A DNA stretch of 64,000 nt from Megaleporinus macrocephalus (taxonomy: Eukaryota; Chordata; Actinopteri; Characiformes; Anostomidae). The notes beneath the pieces were generated by a model that saw only the letters and a list, made by a program, of their open reading frames with translations, was not told where the DNA came from and did no database searches. Below are positions 51,106 through 64,000 of this stretch, piece after piece (position 1 is the first letter of the stretch; the number at the start of each line of letters is the position of its first letter). The stretch spans positions 29,263,763 to 29,327,762 of the forward strand of contig CM038710.1 in NCBI GenBank assembly GCA_021613375.1, in the 5' to 3' direction. The translations under genes were made by a program, and so were the position numbers.

Positions 51106-52917
51106 ACAGAGTGACCCTTTGTTAGTCATGGTTCTTTGAAAGTGTCCAGAAGTAATGCTAATAAAAGAATAATCCCATCCAAATATCGTTATACCAACTC
51201 TAAAGTGCCATAACTGTAGCACAGAACAGTTAGTGGTGATTAGTCTTCATCCCAGTAATGCAATCACTATTCTTCACATTGTTTTTTTTTAACAAACTGC
51301 ATACTGGAAAGACACATATATATTGTTTATGGTGGCAAATGGGAGAAAGGTTTCATTTCTGTTCTAAAGTGACTAACGAGCACTTATTGTTTTGTTGGGT
51401 ATTTGTAATAAGTCTTACTTTTGATGATCAGAAAAGAATAACTGTCCTGTAGCTGCAGTAAAAGCTGGAACACATTTATGTCAATTTTTACTCCTTTTTA
51501 CTTCCTATTTCTTTCATGTATCCATGAAATTCAAACAGTGAGGCCTGAAAGAGCGTCCTGTGTTCTTGCGTGGTTATTTTCACATTTAAAATTGTACATA
51601 AAGCAGCTTCAAGGTACATGGCTCAATAACTACTCTTACACACTTTTACTTAACTCTCTTTAATGGTGCAAAATTATGTTCAGTTTAAAACAGTAAAAAA
51701 AAAAAAAAAAGTATTATAACGTTTTAGTAGTAATCAAACATGCAGACAAACACTGTGGAGGAAAGTAGTAAAGAAACAGGCAATTTTTTCTTGAAACTCA
51801 AGCAGCATTGAGGGGTTATAGCTGTTACCCATTTAAGTGGTTTATTGTAGCTTTATTAGATTGGACCAGACACTTTATAAATATATGACTAGAAATGCAA
51901 TAAAATACAATTTAATTAGCTTTGTTTTAATTCATTCATATTGAGCTCTGATTTCTTATTTGTTGGCATCAATTACAATGTAGAACTAACTGTTCAGTCT
52001 ACATGAAATTTAGACGAACAAAATGTTCCAACTTGGACAATAAATAGGATGAAGTCAGGAGAAAACATCAGAAAGCCTATAACTGTGAAACATGAATCTA
52101 AAACTTTACAAAGATTGTCTTGCTTCCTAATTTAAGCACATAGGCTGCCTAAACAAAACACATGCATCATTTCTTCTTTAATACTTATTCAATAACAAGC
52201 GTCCGATTGCGTTAATAAGGCCACCAATTTTGTCCAGTAAGGCTTACACCCTTACCACGTCAGTCAGTTTTAGCCCTACTCCACCCCTTAAAATGGTACC
52301 TAGTGCCATTTCCCTAATAAAACTTACATTACTAGCTCAAATCATCTGTGATATAGATGTTTTAAACTAATCTGTAATAATGTCTAGACAGAATTGCTTG
52401 CCTGATCTGCCTCTGTAAGTGGAGGGATACAGTGTGTTAGTTCTGTGTTTAATAGAAAGTGCCAAATAGAATAAATAAAATCAATTTTCTGGCTGTTGCT
52501 AATATGAAAGTTCCTGATGAACAGACATTTTGGAGCCAAACAATTCTCTTGAGGGATCATGCCCCCGATCCCCCTAGAACAGGCTTAGTCCCCTATCTGT
52601 AACCATTTAGTGATGCCACTGATTACACCACAGTCTGCAGTCCGTTTTAGCCCAATCTTCCACTGAGTTTGTGCTTTGTTTCCAAGAAGAACACAACATT
52701 GGCACTCCTACAAACTGTAGAGTATGTGTATGTGACAGGTTCAACAGACATGAAGAAAAGCTTGAACAGTTTGACTGATCCAAAAAAATCAGCAGATCTT
52801 AATCTCAGTTCTCAATTAGGGTGCAGGTGAAGTAAACTTTGTATAGAAGTTTAACTGAAATATGTACGTTTGTGAAGGTGTGGACTGGAATGGACCAGAA
52901 CTACTTGAGGAGATGGG

Positions 52918-52923
52918 TTTATT
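52918..52923 (-). terminator. Candidate poly(A) signal of eps8l3
   Basis: AATAAA on the minus strand, about 205 bp past the eps8l3 stop codon. It is the closest canonical hexamer I noticed. eps8l3 and gstm B converge tail to tail here. Confidence 0.4.
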
Positions 52924-53127
52924 AGAGCTAGGGCACAAATAACCAAGTATTAGAAAAGAAATGTGACAGTGTGAGGATTTTGTGAGGTGAGCTTTTGTGA
53001 AATCGAATTGTGGAGTCATTTTTTAATTTTACAGTTCTCGTTTCCTTTGATATAAACATATTTCTGAGCGTGCAGATCTCTTCAGCGAAATCACATCCTT
53101 CCAAAGTCAAGATCCAAGACGTCAGGT

Positions 53128-56100
53128 TTAACGGCCACCGTACCGATTATATTCTGCCTCACTGGCTAGCTGTAAAGCACAGAAGACAAGTAAAGCATAG
53201 AGTATACAGTAGATGCATACACATAAACTTTCTGCAACAGTTTAGTTTAGTTATTTTAAGTAAACTAAAACATGTTCTGGCTTTGAGCGAGGTTTTGACT
53301 GGTGATTATTCAGGTCAACTAGGAGTTCTAACAGAGTGTATGTGTTGCTACGTACTGCCATAGCTGATTTGACGGCCTGTAGCTGGAAAAAGACTCGGCC
53401 TCCCTCCTCTGGGCACACGGCTCGTATATCCTCACGCTTCATCCCCAACAACAGTGCTCCGTTCATCATACCCAAGTTACGCACTGTCCTAGAAGCCATA
53501 AAATATAAAAACAATTATTTCCAAAATGGCAACTTTCAATGTAAGTCAAAGGAACCAGAAAAATGTCCATGTGATTTTGGAGCATTTCTATTGGTCCATT
53601 CATCATAGAAATTCTTACACACTGTAAATGGTACAGTGGCGTGTTCAAGTGATGTAGAAAAATTACCATTGACAAAAATAGATATACATGTTTTTCTTTA
53701 GACAGTGATGATATGCACTTAAAAACCATGTTCAGGTATAAGAAGAGGTATTCTGATCTGAGAGTATTCTGGTTTTAATAGTCTTATTTTATGACACATC
53801 ATGGTAGCAATTACAGTTATGTAACTATGCGCTTGAGAGTTCTGTATTTTGCCCCTTGTAAAACCAGCTGGAGACTTTACATAAGCTGATCTACATAAGC
53901 TGATGAGTCTATAGATGTACAGTCCTGTGTTAAAACCAGAAATATTTTGTTTATTTAATTTCTAGTCAAAATGGCCATTAACATTCAGACACTACTCAAA
54001 CACAATATAGCTGTGTTCCTTCTTAGGTGCCTCAAAAATGGCTTTCAGAGGAAACAGAAGTTTCCAAAATTTGAGCTTAAGTGATTAAATGATGTAAAAA
54101 AAAATCCAATGTTTCTGTTCTAACTAAAAACAGCTGTAAAGAAATTGTTACTAAGAAAGCAAAATGAAAAAAGTAGGGTGTTAAGTTTTATAATGATTTT
54201 GTGTCAGTTGTGTTAAATATATCTTTGCTGTCCTAAAACTTGTCTCTTTAAATTAAGTAACTTTAGAAACTTTATTAAAGTTAAAGGATTGTTGGTTTGA
54301 AACATTCCACAATCGGCTAAAATTGTTAACAGTTATGCAATAACAGAATTGAAGGTAGGTCAAAGACGTCTATGTATAATCTAAATTCAATACCTTGTAT
54401 TAAAAGGTTGGTCTGTACTTAGATCAAACTATTCATAGAAGAATTCACTGAAAGTGCTACTAGACAAGTTCCCATCAGTCAACTGTGTATGACAGGCTAT
54501 TATACATGTATATACAGCTTTACAGTGCTCTTTGCTTGCAAATTTAAAATCAACCAGGATCATTGTGCAGAGACAGAAAACTCCAGAAAAGAACGAGCAG
54601 TGCATTAGGTGCACAGGGTGGGCGGAGTTGTGAGACAATTTCATAAAATATCAGACACCACATCTGCAGCATTTCCACATGAGCTGCTGATAATATTAAC
54701 TAACTCCCAAAACATGCATTGTATGTAACAGCTCGGGGTCATTCAGGATCATTTAAACAGTGATGTGGGCTCATGTGAATAATAATATGATCACCACTGG
54801 GCTCCTAGAGAACAAGCGCCTTCTATTTTAAGCTAACATATATATTTATAACAGGTTGACTTACACTTTGGAAAAGCCCTTGTACTGGAGCCAGGTCCTG
54901 ACCTCCTCTGGGCTGGATCTCATGTCCAGATTCGGAGGTCTGTTCGTTCTCTGAAGTGGAGGTAGGACAGTAGCATTTAAATAACATGTACGTGCCTCAC
55001 TTATTCAGCATCTGTGTCATAAGATTCATTACCACAGACTGTCATGTTGAAGTATTTATAATCAAAGCCACAACTTTTAGGAATAAGTGTTGTTTGAGTC
55101 ATCTGGATTTTTAACACAAGAATGCATGAAGGATGTCGAATGGACCCGATGGGAAACTTTATCATTAAAATCATTTAGTTCTATGAAATTCCATGTATGA
55201 TCATAAATTCTAAAAAATTGGCTTAAGATAAAGTTTAAGATAAAACCAGGATATCTTTTGTTTCATTAAAACAAACACTGTCTCCAGTATGGGTCATTTT
55301 GGACCACTTTCATGCATTTGTGTAGGGTGTTCAGGCATGCTTTCTAGGGCTATGTATGACTGTCTTTGGTAATCTGTACCATATCGTCACTGTCCAATGA
55401 TAAAAAAAGTATTTCCTAAATGGCAACTTTAAAGGAGCTAACGAAAACCGTCTTAACTTTTAATGTCAATGTAACCAGAATTATTTGCAAGCTATTTTAG
55501 AGCATTTCTATTGGTCCATTCATCATGAAATTTTCACACAATTTAACAGCAGCTGTCGTGAAAAATGGAAATTGACAAAAATGGAGATGCATGTTTTCTT
55601 TGGACAGTGTCAATATGTTACATATGTTATCTATCATATGCTACAGATGTGTTGAAAAACACTAAATTATTCTTTTCATATAACTTACTGGAGGCTCCTC
55701 CCCTCCCATTGGTTCTAAAACGTTTTGTGGCACATGGCCTTCCTCCTCGCGGTTGTTACGCACTATCCACCATTGCCTGGACTTGTCCATTACCTGTGAG
55801 AACATACGCACAAACAATCTTCTGAGTGCAGGGTGGCATATGTGCAGTCTAGCTAATGTGCACAGTTAAATATTATTCAGCTCAGCTAACACCAGTGTTT
55901 TTACCTCTGAATCACTGTCTTACCTGCACCACTTCACCTTTCATCACACTCAGCTCCTGACGGTTCCTGGCTATGAAGTCATAGATCACTCGCATGTAGA
56001 GTGGAGGCCCTTCTGAGCTACAGCACCAAAAAAAACCCAAAAAATCAATTATTACATACAGTACTGTTCATTTATTTCATTTTCTCCCAAAACTATCATT

Positions 56101-58334
56101 CAGCGCAAGACTTTTCAGACTTCTCAGAAGAAAAACATATTTACCAGAGAAATACACAAACATCAATCACTAAATATGTCCTTTTTTTCTGTCTTTAGTG
56201 TGTCCACTCTTCACTTTTATTACAGAACTTTTATTACAGGAACATGCAAAGATCATTTATCCACACCTCCACAGTTCAGTCTTAGAAATTGGTTGATTTT
56301 TCTCCTTCTTATGATCCAAGTAATCTGGCCTATAACCACATACTCTATTTTGGATGGCTATGTTGTGAAACTATGTGATGGCTATGTTGTTAACCTATGT
56401 TGTGGTGCCTACTTGCATTAGTCAGTTCAGCATTCAGATATACCGTAAAAAAATATATTTCATTTATTTTTACTATATATGTACATGGATGATGAAATAA
56501 ACATGAATGTGTGATTATTTGAATTTTTCAATGATTTTATTAAGTTTAAGATAAAACCAGGATATCTTTTGTTTCCAGTGTGGGCCATTTTGGACCACTT
56601 TCATCTACATCAAGCACTAAATATGTCAGTTTTTCTGTGATTAGTGTGTTATTACAGGAGACTTTTATTACAGGAACATGCAAACATATTTTTTCCACAC
56701 CTCCACAGTTCAGTCTTAGAAATTGGTTGATTTTTCTCCTTCTTATGATCCAAGTAATCGGTAACACATGTAATGGTGTTGGGGTTTGGACTCTGGGTCA
56801 GCAGCTTCCTTGTGTATTGGAGTGCAAATTTCCTTTTCTCAGCAACTTCCTTTTAGACAGTAACACCTCTTTTCAGACTTGTCTGTTCACAGAGGAAGGG
56901 TAGACTAAAAATACCTGTGGATTTCTTTTTTTAGATTTGAAGCAAGAGTGGAGCTTATTTTATCGTACCCTACCAATACAAGTGGGTTATTTATGTGTAA
57001 TTTCCTTAAAAATATCTCCTGAAAAATGAATAACTGAACAGCTGAAAAATACATAAATGAAGAGTGGACACTGACTTTTGTATAGTGCTGTATACAATGT
57101 TGATTTAAAAAAAATCCTATATTGTTCTTTAGATGTTGTTGTTTCTCATGAAAATATGAGCATCATGTTTTAACCATCGCTTTGCAAAGTATTATGTGAT
57201 TTTTCTGTTTTATAGCTACGATTATAGATCTGCATGTATTATTTCTTTTGATTGATTGATTTTTATTTTTACTACTTGCGACAACTTATTTACTACCTAG
57301 AAAGCTAAGTTGTTCACTATTTGTACTGTGTACGTAATAAATATCACCCATGACAAAAAATGATACTTTGCAACAAAACTGGTATATTTGTGAAAACACT
57401 GTTTCCAAACTTTAGAGTGGTGGTGTAATTACAAAGGACAGGTTTTTTTTGGCTATCATATCAGCGCACATGTTTCATTAGACTATATTTATTGTACTGA
57501 ATGCAGATTTCAGAGTCCTTATGATTTAGAAATTAATTTGACTGGAGAAGTGTTTTGGCTGAATATTGCTTAATGTTATCATTTCCTCCAGACAGCAATA
57601 CTGTATGCTTTACTTATATATCTATCTGTTACAGAAGCAGTGTTATCTCAGTACATTTAGGTCACATGCTTTCATTTACCGTGTCGGTGGGCCACCAAAA
57701 GGTCTGTTATCCTGAAAAGAAAAGTAAATAACAAGTGTCAATGTCACCCCATTAAAACCTAAGCAGCTAGTACACTCTCTATATCTTAGAATCTAACAAA
57801 CTGATACAGTGCATACTGGTCACAGTGTAGAATGTCTGTGTCTAATGTGTTTTCTTTACTCCGGTGCTCTCTGTCTGAGTGTACTCTGTAAATCCTTCAG
57901 TAAAGCCTGTTATTTTACCTGAGCAGGTGGCTGCTGCGGGCCGTTCCTGGGTGGGAAGCGCTGACTGTTGCTGCGTGATGGTGGCGCAGACTGTGGAGGG
58001 ACCGGCATTGGGGGCTCCCAGCCATCATAAAAAACTGGAACATACGGTGCCATCTTGTCACCATTTGGCCACCTAGATCTGAGATCGACAGAGACAAAGA
58101 GAATCTTATACGCAATCTGTTAGTCATTGGTTAAAACCAGTTTCCTGAATCATATCAGAGCAATGGGTTCACAAAAGTAAAGTATTATAAATACATTGTT
58201 ATAATAGTTCTATTTTTATGCAAATGTTTGGACACCCCTGGTCAAATTAGTGAAAATAAATAAATGCACCCTATACAGAGAACACACTTATGCACATTTT
58301 AACTTATTAGGAATATTTAACCTAAACTGTTTTC

Positions 58335-58387
<53 letters not shown>

Positions 58388-61156
58388 TTATTTATTTATT
58401 TATTCATTTATTTATTCATTTATTTTCAACTAAACTAGCAGAAAAAGATGTGGTCTCTCTCATAAAAAAAATTCATTTGAGTCCCAGTCCACACTAATAC
58501 ATCTAGTCTATTAGTGTCAGATCTTAGATATTTACAAAGACCATACTATGATCTATTCAAACATTTATAATATACTTTGTATTGGGAGATGGTTGCCCCA
58601 AACCTTAAAATTATTCTTTTTTTAAAAAAGATTTTTATTTTTTATAACTGAAGTCGAAAGATTTAGATTTATAGTGAGTTCAATCTTTTAATAAAGAAAA
58701 CTTGATTTAGAAAATGCTGTCCCATGTTTTAATACATGCCAAATTGAAAAGCAGTCATTATCATCTGTAAGGCATGTTGCTTGACAATATTAGCAAATTT
58801 GCATAAGAAAAATGTAATTAGTATTAAAATGAAACATAATCCTCCTTGAAGTTGAATTAATGTGCAGCTCTATTGTTTTTACCAGAGTACTGTGTAAAAG
58901 CAATACAGCTGTGCTTTTGTTACATTTCAGGGTGGACTGTTTTCAAATCTGCATCTGAAGGTTGGAACTGAACAATTTTGAACAATTTTGTAATAAGAGA
59001 GTTGTCCAGATTGTAAAATAAATGAGTAAAGATAAACAAAGTAAATGTAATCAGATGAAAAGCTTGCTGTTTGGTATCGGTTTACTGTCTGAGTGTAGAT
59101 TGTATGATCACAATCGAATCTCTGTAAGGTTTTCACCCTTATAAGCAGTATTAAAGCTAGACATATTGAACTGAAAGGAAAGCGTAGTGGTCAGACCTGG
59201 GAACTTGCCAGGTGTCTCCAAAACTGCTCCACAGTCTATCCTCCTCTGGGGTGACGACCTGGCTGAGGAGCTGCAGAGCAGCCTCCATGAGGAAGGGGCT
59301 CAGTACTGACTGCGGCACATCCAAAGGATACTGCTTCACCAGCTGAAGCAGTAAAAAAGGAGGAGAGGTAGCTTCATTTAAATATATTTCAAATGTGTCA
59401 GCCAGTAGGAAGAGTTGGTACAGTCATACAGTAATCTTTAATACTTCGGGTTAAGAAGGACTAATCATAATCGCTTCAGTTAATACAGGGACGAACATAG
59501 TGATAAGCAAGATGTACATAATATAATCAAAGTAGTTCATTTTTACTCTGCTGTCACGTGACTAGCCATGTGGCCAGCCATGTGACCAACATCAAACCAC
59601 AAATGTTTTTATTGCTCATTTACAGCAAATAGAGCTGATGGATACTCACAAAGCCAAGTGTGGAGAAGAGAATGTGAACAAATTCTGGAGGGCCAGGGTT
59701 TCTTAACTGTCCACCAAGTTTCCCCTACCACAGTCAAACATAGGACAATACATTAGTCCTAACAGAGTGTTAGGACATCATCTTCTGAAGCATCTTAGCC
59801 AATGAAAGGAGGTTAAGCTTGACTATGTTTCATATCTGGCAATAGAGCAATAACCACTTCTACCACTTGATTGCCTAATTTTAGGGAACTGCTCAGTAAA
59901 ACTCAGCCAGAAGCAACACAAATGTCTTTTTCAAGATTACCCCATAACACAGGGCTTAAGCACAGGGGACAGGACTGTGCCACATCTTCTGCCATCCACA
60001 TATAAGATATATGGCATATGTTGATAACGACCATCTGTGTCTCTTCAGAACTGAAAGCTAGCCCAGGGGTCTGTTTAGGGTCTGACTATTGGACTTCAGC
60101 CACAGGGTCACTTTTTTAATTAAAAAAATATTTAATATGAATATAAATTATGGGCTCTTACAACCATAGAATCTTTTGTTAATGAGAAAGTCCCCTTTTA
60201 CCTCATCTTACTGAGCGCACGCAGACAGGTGTAAGTTACTATGGTTATGGGGATGCTCTGTGTTTTTACCTTTCCATCACATATGGCTGTTAGTCTTGAT
60301 GTCTATGGTAAATGCCAGTGTGATGTGTATTCTCAATACTTTTGGGATAAGGCTGATTCAATGTTGCATTGAGAAAAAAGTCCTTTTCTGAGATTAACAA
60401 ACATAGTTACTTAGTTAGTAGCCAACATTAACCAGCCTTCACCATAGTTTATTACAGTATAACAGCTACCAAGTTCAAAATATTTGAAACTGCCCCCTCT
60501 ATGTTTTAGAGTTCTACATCTGCCATCTTAATCAGGCTCACGTTTGAGCACTCTGGCAGAGCAGCAATATAATAACAAGCAAAACTGTAACATTCTACAG
60601 TCCTATCCAAGTCTAAATCTTACAAGCACCATTTCATTAAGTCTGTATTTTTTTCCCCAACTTCCTGTAATAAATAAATAATATTATTTGTGTAATAAAA
60701 TGGAACAAGAACCTAAATAGATAATTTTAATTCTGACACCTCGGACGACTAAACAAGTAATCGGACGCTCGTGCATATCCCTAGTTCTGATGAGTAAGGG
60801 GGACAGGGACTGGTTGAGGTTTTGTCATGCATGAAGTTTTTCATGTGTACTTTACAGTGTATCTAAGATGATAGGTAAGAACTATCTATAGCATAGTTTT
60901 GTACTAGGTGAGTTGAACTGGATCAACTCAGATGTGTCCAAAGTTGACCTACATGCTTTGGGTCCTCATGTCCTAACAGACAGTGGCCCAGGTCGGTCCC
61001 AGTTATTCCCTGCAGTACTAATGAAGCTCAGACAGATTTGCATTGAGGCATTTGAATGGCAATTAAGCTTAGTCAATGCCAATAACTGCACCTCATCCCA
61101 GTTAGGATTGTTTTTGGGATATTCTGCCCCAGAATATATATTTAACTATATACAAC

Positions 61157-61202
<46 letters not shown>

Positions 61203-63006
61203 GTAATTATATGTCTCTTTAGACATCAGACAGTTTGTCTTCTACAGCTCTCCTTTCAAATGTGCAGCTCACAGAGAAACATGTATCTATAATTTTTATA
61301 TATTCTAAAGGTGCCATAGAATGGAAAACTAGATTTACAATGTCAACACTGCTGTCTGCAGATTTGCATTGAGGCATTTGAAAGGCAATTAAGCTTTGTC
61401 AATGTCAGCGTCCAATACGAAACACTTTAAACAGTGACGGACAACTGATCTTCTCTGTTTCAGGACTGAAAACTTACCAGGAGATTGAAGGCATATTTAA
61501 ATTTCTGAAGACAGCTGATAAATTCTTGTATGGAGGGGAAGTTTTCACCTTCACAGGAAATAAAATGTAAAACACGAATAAATTTCAAAATCATTCATGA
61601 ACCAAGGTTTATTTTGCAGTTATGATTATGATGCACCATCAGACATGCTATACACCACAGTTACTCACCGTATTTCCTTGTGCTTTTGCTTTTGTCTTTC
61701 TTTTTCTTTTTCTTGCCTGCCTCCTCTTCTGCTACAGCAGCTTGAACTTTATCTGTGAACAGCTCGATGTCGCCCACCACATGATTAAAGATTTCCTGAA
61801 GGAAAGAGAAAATTAAGAGTCTGTAAAGGTTCTACCTAAACTCAGTGCACTGTTACTGTAGTTGTTGTTGTTAACTGACCGCATTTCTGTCGTTTTCTGT
61901 GTATGGAGGAGGGGACGGCTGCGCTGAGCGGCTTTGCTCATACATATCTGGGCTGTAACGGGGCTCATCTCTGGGTGCAAACACAGGAGTCTCTAAAAAC
62001 ACAAACCAGGCAGCTTACTTAGCTACAATTCAGAGTAAATTCAGAGGGTCTAATATAAGATTTCAACCATTGGTAAGCCTTAAAAACCAGAAAAGCACAT
62101 CATCGATGGTAAAGGTCGTGTTATGGTGTGGGCAAGTATAGCTACCAGTGGAACTGGTTTCCTTGTATTTATTGTTGATCGATGGCAACAGCAGCAAGAT
62201 TAAATCTGTGTATATGTATATGGCTATAGTATCTGCTCAGCCAAATAGTTAAAACCTCATTGGATGGTGCTTAACAACATAGAGTGACTTAAAGCATATT
62301 GCAAACACAACCCAATTTTTTTAAGGCAAAGAAGTAGAATGTTCTGCAATGATCAAAAACAGCTGCAGCAAAGGCCTGAAGAAGCATTACGAGCAAGAAA
62401 GCCCAGCAACTGGTGACCTCTGAGATTTGACTGCAAATTATTTGCAACCAAGTTTTAAAAATGACAATTTATTAGTTTGCATTTTGTTAATTTGCATAAT
62501 TAGTACAGCCATAGGCTGTAACATAAGAGGTGGTGGGAATTAATGAAAATTGTTGTAACTTCAACTTTTTTTTTGTTTAATTCATATAATACAAATAAAT
62601 ATACAAAAATACATTAACTTTAACATTCACATCTTCATTGACTGGACTATATATGTTGTAGATGTATATTACACAACAGATGATTTTGGACAAAAGGTTA
62701 CATTAACAAATGTTGTAGCCAGAATACATGTTAATGTTTTAAAACCAATTATCAGGACTTTGTAGTGCTCTGAATAGAAAACTTGATTTCACCATCAGAT
62801 CGATTCATTTCTTATTAAAAATGTATAGCATCTGAAATAGTGCTGAAAGTCCTTAAATAGTTAATTAGGTCTTACCATAGTCCTGGTAGATATTTGTTTG
62901 CGGTGGAAGGAACTCAGGTGAGGGAGGCCGAGGTTGGACTGGAGGGGGGCCGGGTCTGCGGAAACCCCCGGAATATCCTTGGCCTATTATATTTTCCAGA
63001 TTGCTC
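53128..63006 (-). CDS. eps8l3: EPS8-like protein 3, C-terminal 13 exons (5' part beyond window)
   Basis: EPS8-family scaffold linking receptor tyrosine kinases to Rac and actin. Exons in coding order on the minus strand: 63006-62876, 61992-61880, 61795-61669, 61548-61478, 59724-59650, 59342-59197, 58078-57919, 57711-57680, 56017-55924, 55793-55689, 54950-54865, 53488-53356, 53169-53128 (stop TAA). Phases agree throughout, giving 437 codons. Order of motifs: proline-rich linker; NHVVGDIELFTDKVQAA and a lysine-rich stretch; FKYAFNLLGKL and PPEFVHILFSTL, typical of the EPS8 central region; APYVPVFYDGWEPP; an SH3 domain (VIYDFIARN, RQWWIVRN, HVPQNVL, about residues 290-345); and the C-terminal SAM-like effector domain (SSPEEVRTWLQYKGFSK, then TVRNLGMMNGALLLGM). 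The choice of EPS8L3 over EPS8/L1/L2 rests on synteny beside GSTM and AMPD2. The PTB domain is expected past 64000. Donors GTCTGA (exon 6) and GTCAGT (exon 2) are less usual. Confidence 0.9.
53517..53714. mobile_element. MITE family M1, copy 3 (last-but-one intron of eps8l3)
   Basis: AATGGCAACTTTCAATGTAA, TTTCTATTGGTCCATTCATC and TTTCTTTAGACAGTGATGAT are the family's landmarks in order. A truncated equivalent at 41600-41716 in the other duplication unit shows this insertion is older than the gstm duplication. Confidence 0.65.
55378..55619. mobile_element. MITE family M1, copy 4 (eps8l3 intron, about 70 bp from an exon)
   Basis: Best-preserved copy: it opens ACCATATCGTCACTGTCCAA and closes TTTCTTTGGACAGTGTCAAT. 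The two ends are inverted repeats. It lies between the exons at 54865 and 55689. Confidence 0.7.
56182..56765. repeat. Local duplication inside an eps8l3 intron
   Basis: Two blocks (about 56210-56330 and 56645-56760) share TTTTATTACAGGAACATGCA, ACCTCCACAGTTCAGTCTTA and CTCCTTCTTATGATCCAAGT. A third landmark, GATAAAACCAGGATATCTTT, occurs at 56552 and 55234. Probably a fragmented DNA element; family not recognised. Confidence 0.6.
58205..58325. mobile_element. Transposon end fragment, second copy, in eps8l3 intron
   Basis: GTTTGGACACCCCTGGTCAA and TATACAGAGAACACACTTAT match the fragment at 19505. It abuts the AT/ATTT repeat at 58341. Confidence 0.45.
58341..58430. repeat. (AT)n-(ATTT)n compound microsatellite
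   Basis: AT units to 58382, then ATTT units, in an eps8l3 intron. Confidence 0.95.
61020..61400. repeat. Interspersed repeat, copy 1 (eps8l3 intron)
   Basis: TTCTAAAGGTGCCATAGAAT and ACTAGATTTACAATGTCAAC are shared with 63060-63250. Within it, CAGATTTGCATTGAGGCATT recurs at 61031 and 61361. A (GT) microsatellite at 61161-61199 interrupts it. Family not identified. Confidence 0.6.
61161..61199. repeat. (GT)n microsatellite
   Basis: About 17 GT units in an eps8l3 intron. Confidence 0.9.
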
Positions 63007-64000
63007 CTGTAGAACAAACGATATGTCACTACAGACCAGGGAAGCTGGCTGGTCTCCTAAAGATCTGCACCTCATCTGAGTTAGGATTTTTTTTTGGATA
63101 TTCTGCCCCAAAATAAAAAATATATATATATGACATATATGTAGTTTCAAATGTCCAGCTCACAGAGAAACATTTATCTATATGTTTCATATATTCTAAA
63201 GGTGCCATAGAATGAAAAACTAGATTTACAATGTCAACACTGCTGTCTCCTTAAAAAACTGTTACATAATCTAACTGTTACTTAACAGGTTGGATTTATT
63301 AATATTTACACCCCAAAATGCCATTAAAACAGAAATGGACAGCAAATGACAGAGTGTGCGCAGAAATCTACTGTTGCTGGCTGTGAAGGGTGTGTTGGCA
63401 CATTTTATTCCCTTTCCAACTAACTCAACTATCACCGGGCATGACTGATGATCATCTTTGAACGAGGCTAAAGCACCCACAAACTTTAACAGTTATTATT
63501 TTGGACATTTGGATAGTTTCTCAAACATTCACCCCAGTTCATTTTAAAACTTTTACAATAGAAATCTTGCAGCTTTGCTCCTTTGGGAATGTGAGGGGTT
63601 TATCGCCCTGGAAGCCCAGGCAGAAGTCCTGCTACATGTACCGCCCATTGTTAACTTAAACACCTACTGACTGTTAGGTTTTTGGGAAAAAGTAACAGTT
63701 CTGTGAACGTCTTATATTAGACATGCAGTTGTCTATGGACCACAGAATAGATTTCTGACAGGTGGACGTGCTCCCCAACTCCAACACACAATCCTAACCA
63801 ATAGCTAATATGAACAACTTCTTCAAGAAGAGTTAAATGAATGTCACCTTATGATATGATAAGAAATATGAGAGTTCAAGAGCGATATGATTCAAAGTGG
63901 GTCAGAAATAAATCCGTCAAGTAAAAATGATGTTATTGCATTGACTATGATGCTGGCATAGCCCGTAGTATTAGGACTATATCGGGTTATGTTCCTCAGT
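63007..64000. other. Probable eps8l3 intron, no further exon recognised
   Basis: Beyond the most 5' recognised eps8l3 exon there is an interspersed repeat and unassigned sequence. The next upstream exon should end in phase 2; none with convincing splice sites was found. Confidence 0.5.
63060..63250. repeat. Interspersed repeat, copy 2
   Basis: Same landmarks and order as at 61020 (GGATATTCTGCCCCAAAATA, TTCTAAAGGTGCCATAGAAT, ACAATGTCAACACTGCTGTC). Confidence 0.6.

Larger units (their letters stand above)
36465..55205. repeat. Tandem segmental duplication (gstm + eps8l3 3' end), two diverged units
   Basis: Unit A runs from about 36465 to 42955 and unit B from about 43450 to 55205. Homologous flanks include 36525-36660 with 44025-44160, 36720-36900 with 44210-44395, all gstm exons and introns, the 3' flanks (40440-41560 with 51120-53060) and eps8l3-derived sequence. 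B is larger because of later insertions at 44861-47470 and in intron 6. The left boundary coincides with a SINE fragment in both copies. Confidence 0.85.

Noticed and set aside
62894..63079. Plus-strand frames near 62.9 kb
   Set aside because: Antisense of the eps8l3 exon 62876-63006.
63590..63680. Possible extra eps8l3 exon on the minus strand (DFCLGFQGDKPLTFP)
   Set aside because: An acceptor-like site is present, but there is no convincing donor, phase fit or family match.

Overview
This window is vertebrate genomic DNA, most likely from a ray-finned fish. The genes are split by short GT-AG introns. The DNA is AT-rich and full of microsatellites. The interspersed repeats are teleost types: Tc1-like and hAT transposons, MITEs, tRNA-headed SINEs resembling DANA/HE1, and LINE 3' ends. 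No bacterial-style gene, rRNA array or CRISPR array is present.

Four protein-coding genes can be supported. (1) ampd2, AMP deaminase 2, plus strand: 17 exons from 19128 to 34535, including the stop; only the extreme N-terminal exon(s) were not found. (2) and (3) Two complete eight-exon mu-class glutathione S-transferase genes in tandem on the plus strand: gstm copy A (37764-40422) and copy B (47525-51105). (4) eps8l3 (EPS8-like 3), minus strand: 13 exons from 63006 down to 53128, with SH3 and SAM-like C-terminal domains; the N-terminal PTB part lies beyond the right edge. Human 1p13.3 has the same order and orientation (AMPD2 > GSTM cluster > < EPS8L3), so this is an ancient conserved neighbourhood.

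Layout. 1-19.1 kb is gene-poor: decayed Tc1-like copies, an hAT element with intact target-site duplication, a 203-bp-arm inverted repeat, a 37-copy 24-bp minisatellite, microsatellites and possible conserved non-coding blocks. 19.1-35.4 kb is ampd2 and its 3' UTR. 35.4-37.7 kb is the spacer and promoter of gstm A. From about 36.5 to 55.2 kb the sequence is a tandem duplication whose unit holds a gstm gene plus the 3' end of eps8l3. In the left copy the eps8l3 part has decayed: its last two exons are deleted and only a scrap of another remains. In the right copy eps8l3 is intact. 53.1-63.0 kb is eps8l3.

The most interesting structure is at 44.86-47.47 kb. About 395 bp of the ancestral gstm promoter, including the TATA-like and CCAAT-box region kept in copy A, is missing in copy B. 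In its place lies a nested transposon: an hAT remnant with a BED zinc-finger reading frame, itself split by a 1.46-kb fold-back element. The transposon DNA next to gstm B carries a consensus antioxidant-response/Maf element and a GC box. This suggests, but does not prove, that the second gstm gene now uses transposon-derived regulatory DNA.

Functionally, ampd2 acts in purine nucleotide metabolism, the gstm genes in glutathione conjugation and detoxification, and eps8l3 in receptor/actin signalling scaffolds. They are neighbours by conserved synteny, not parts of one pathway.
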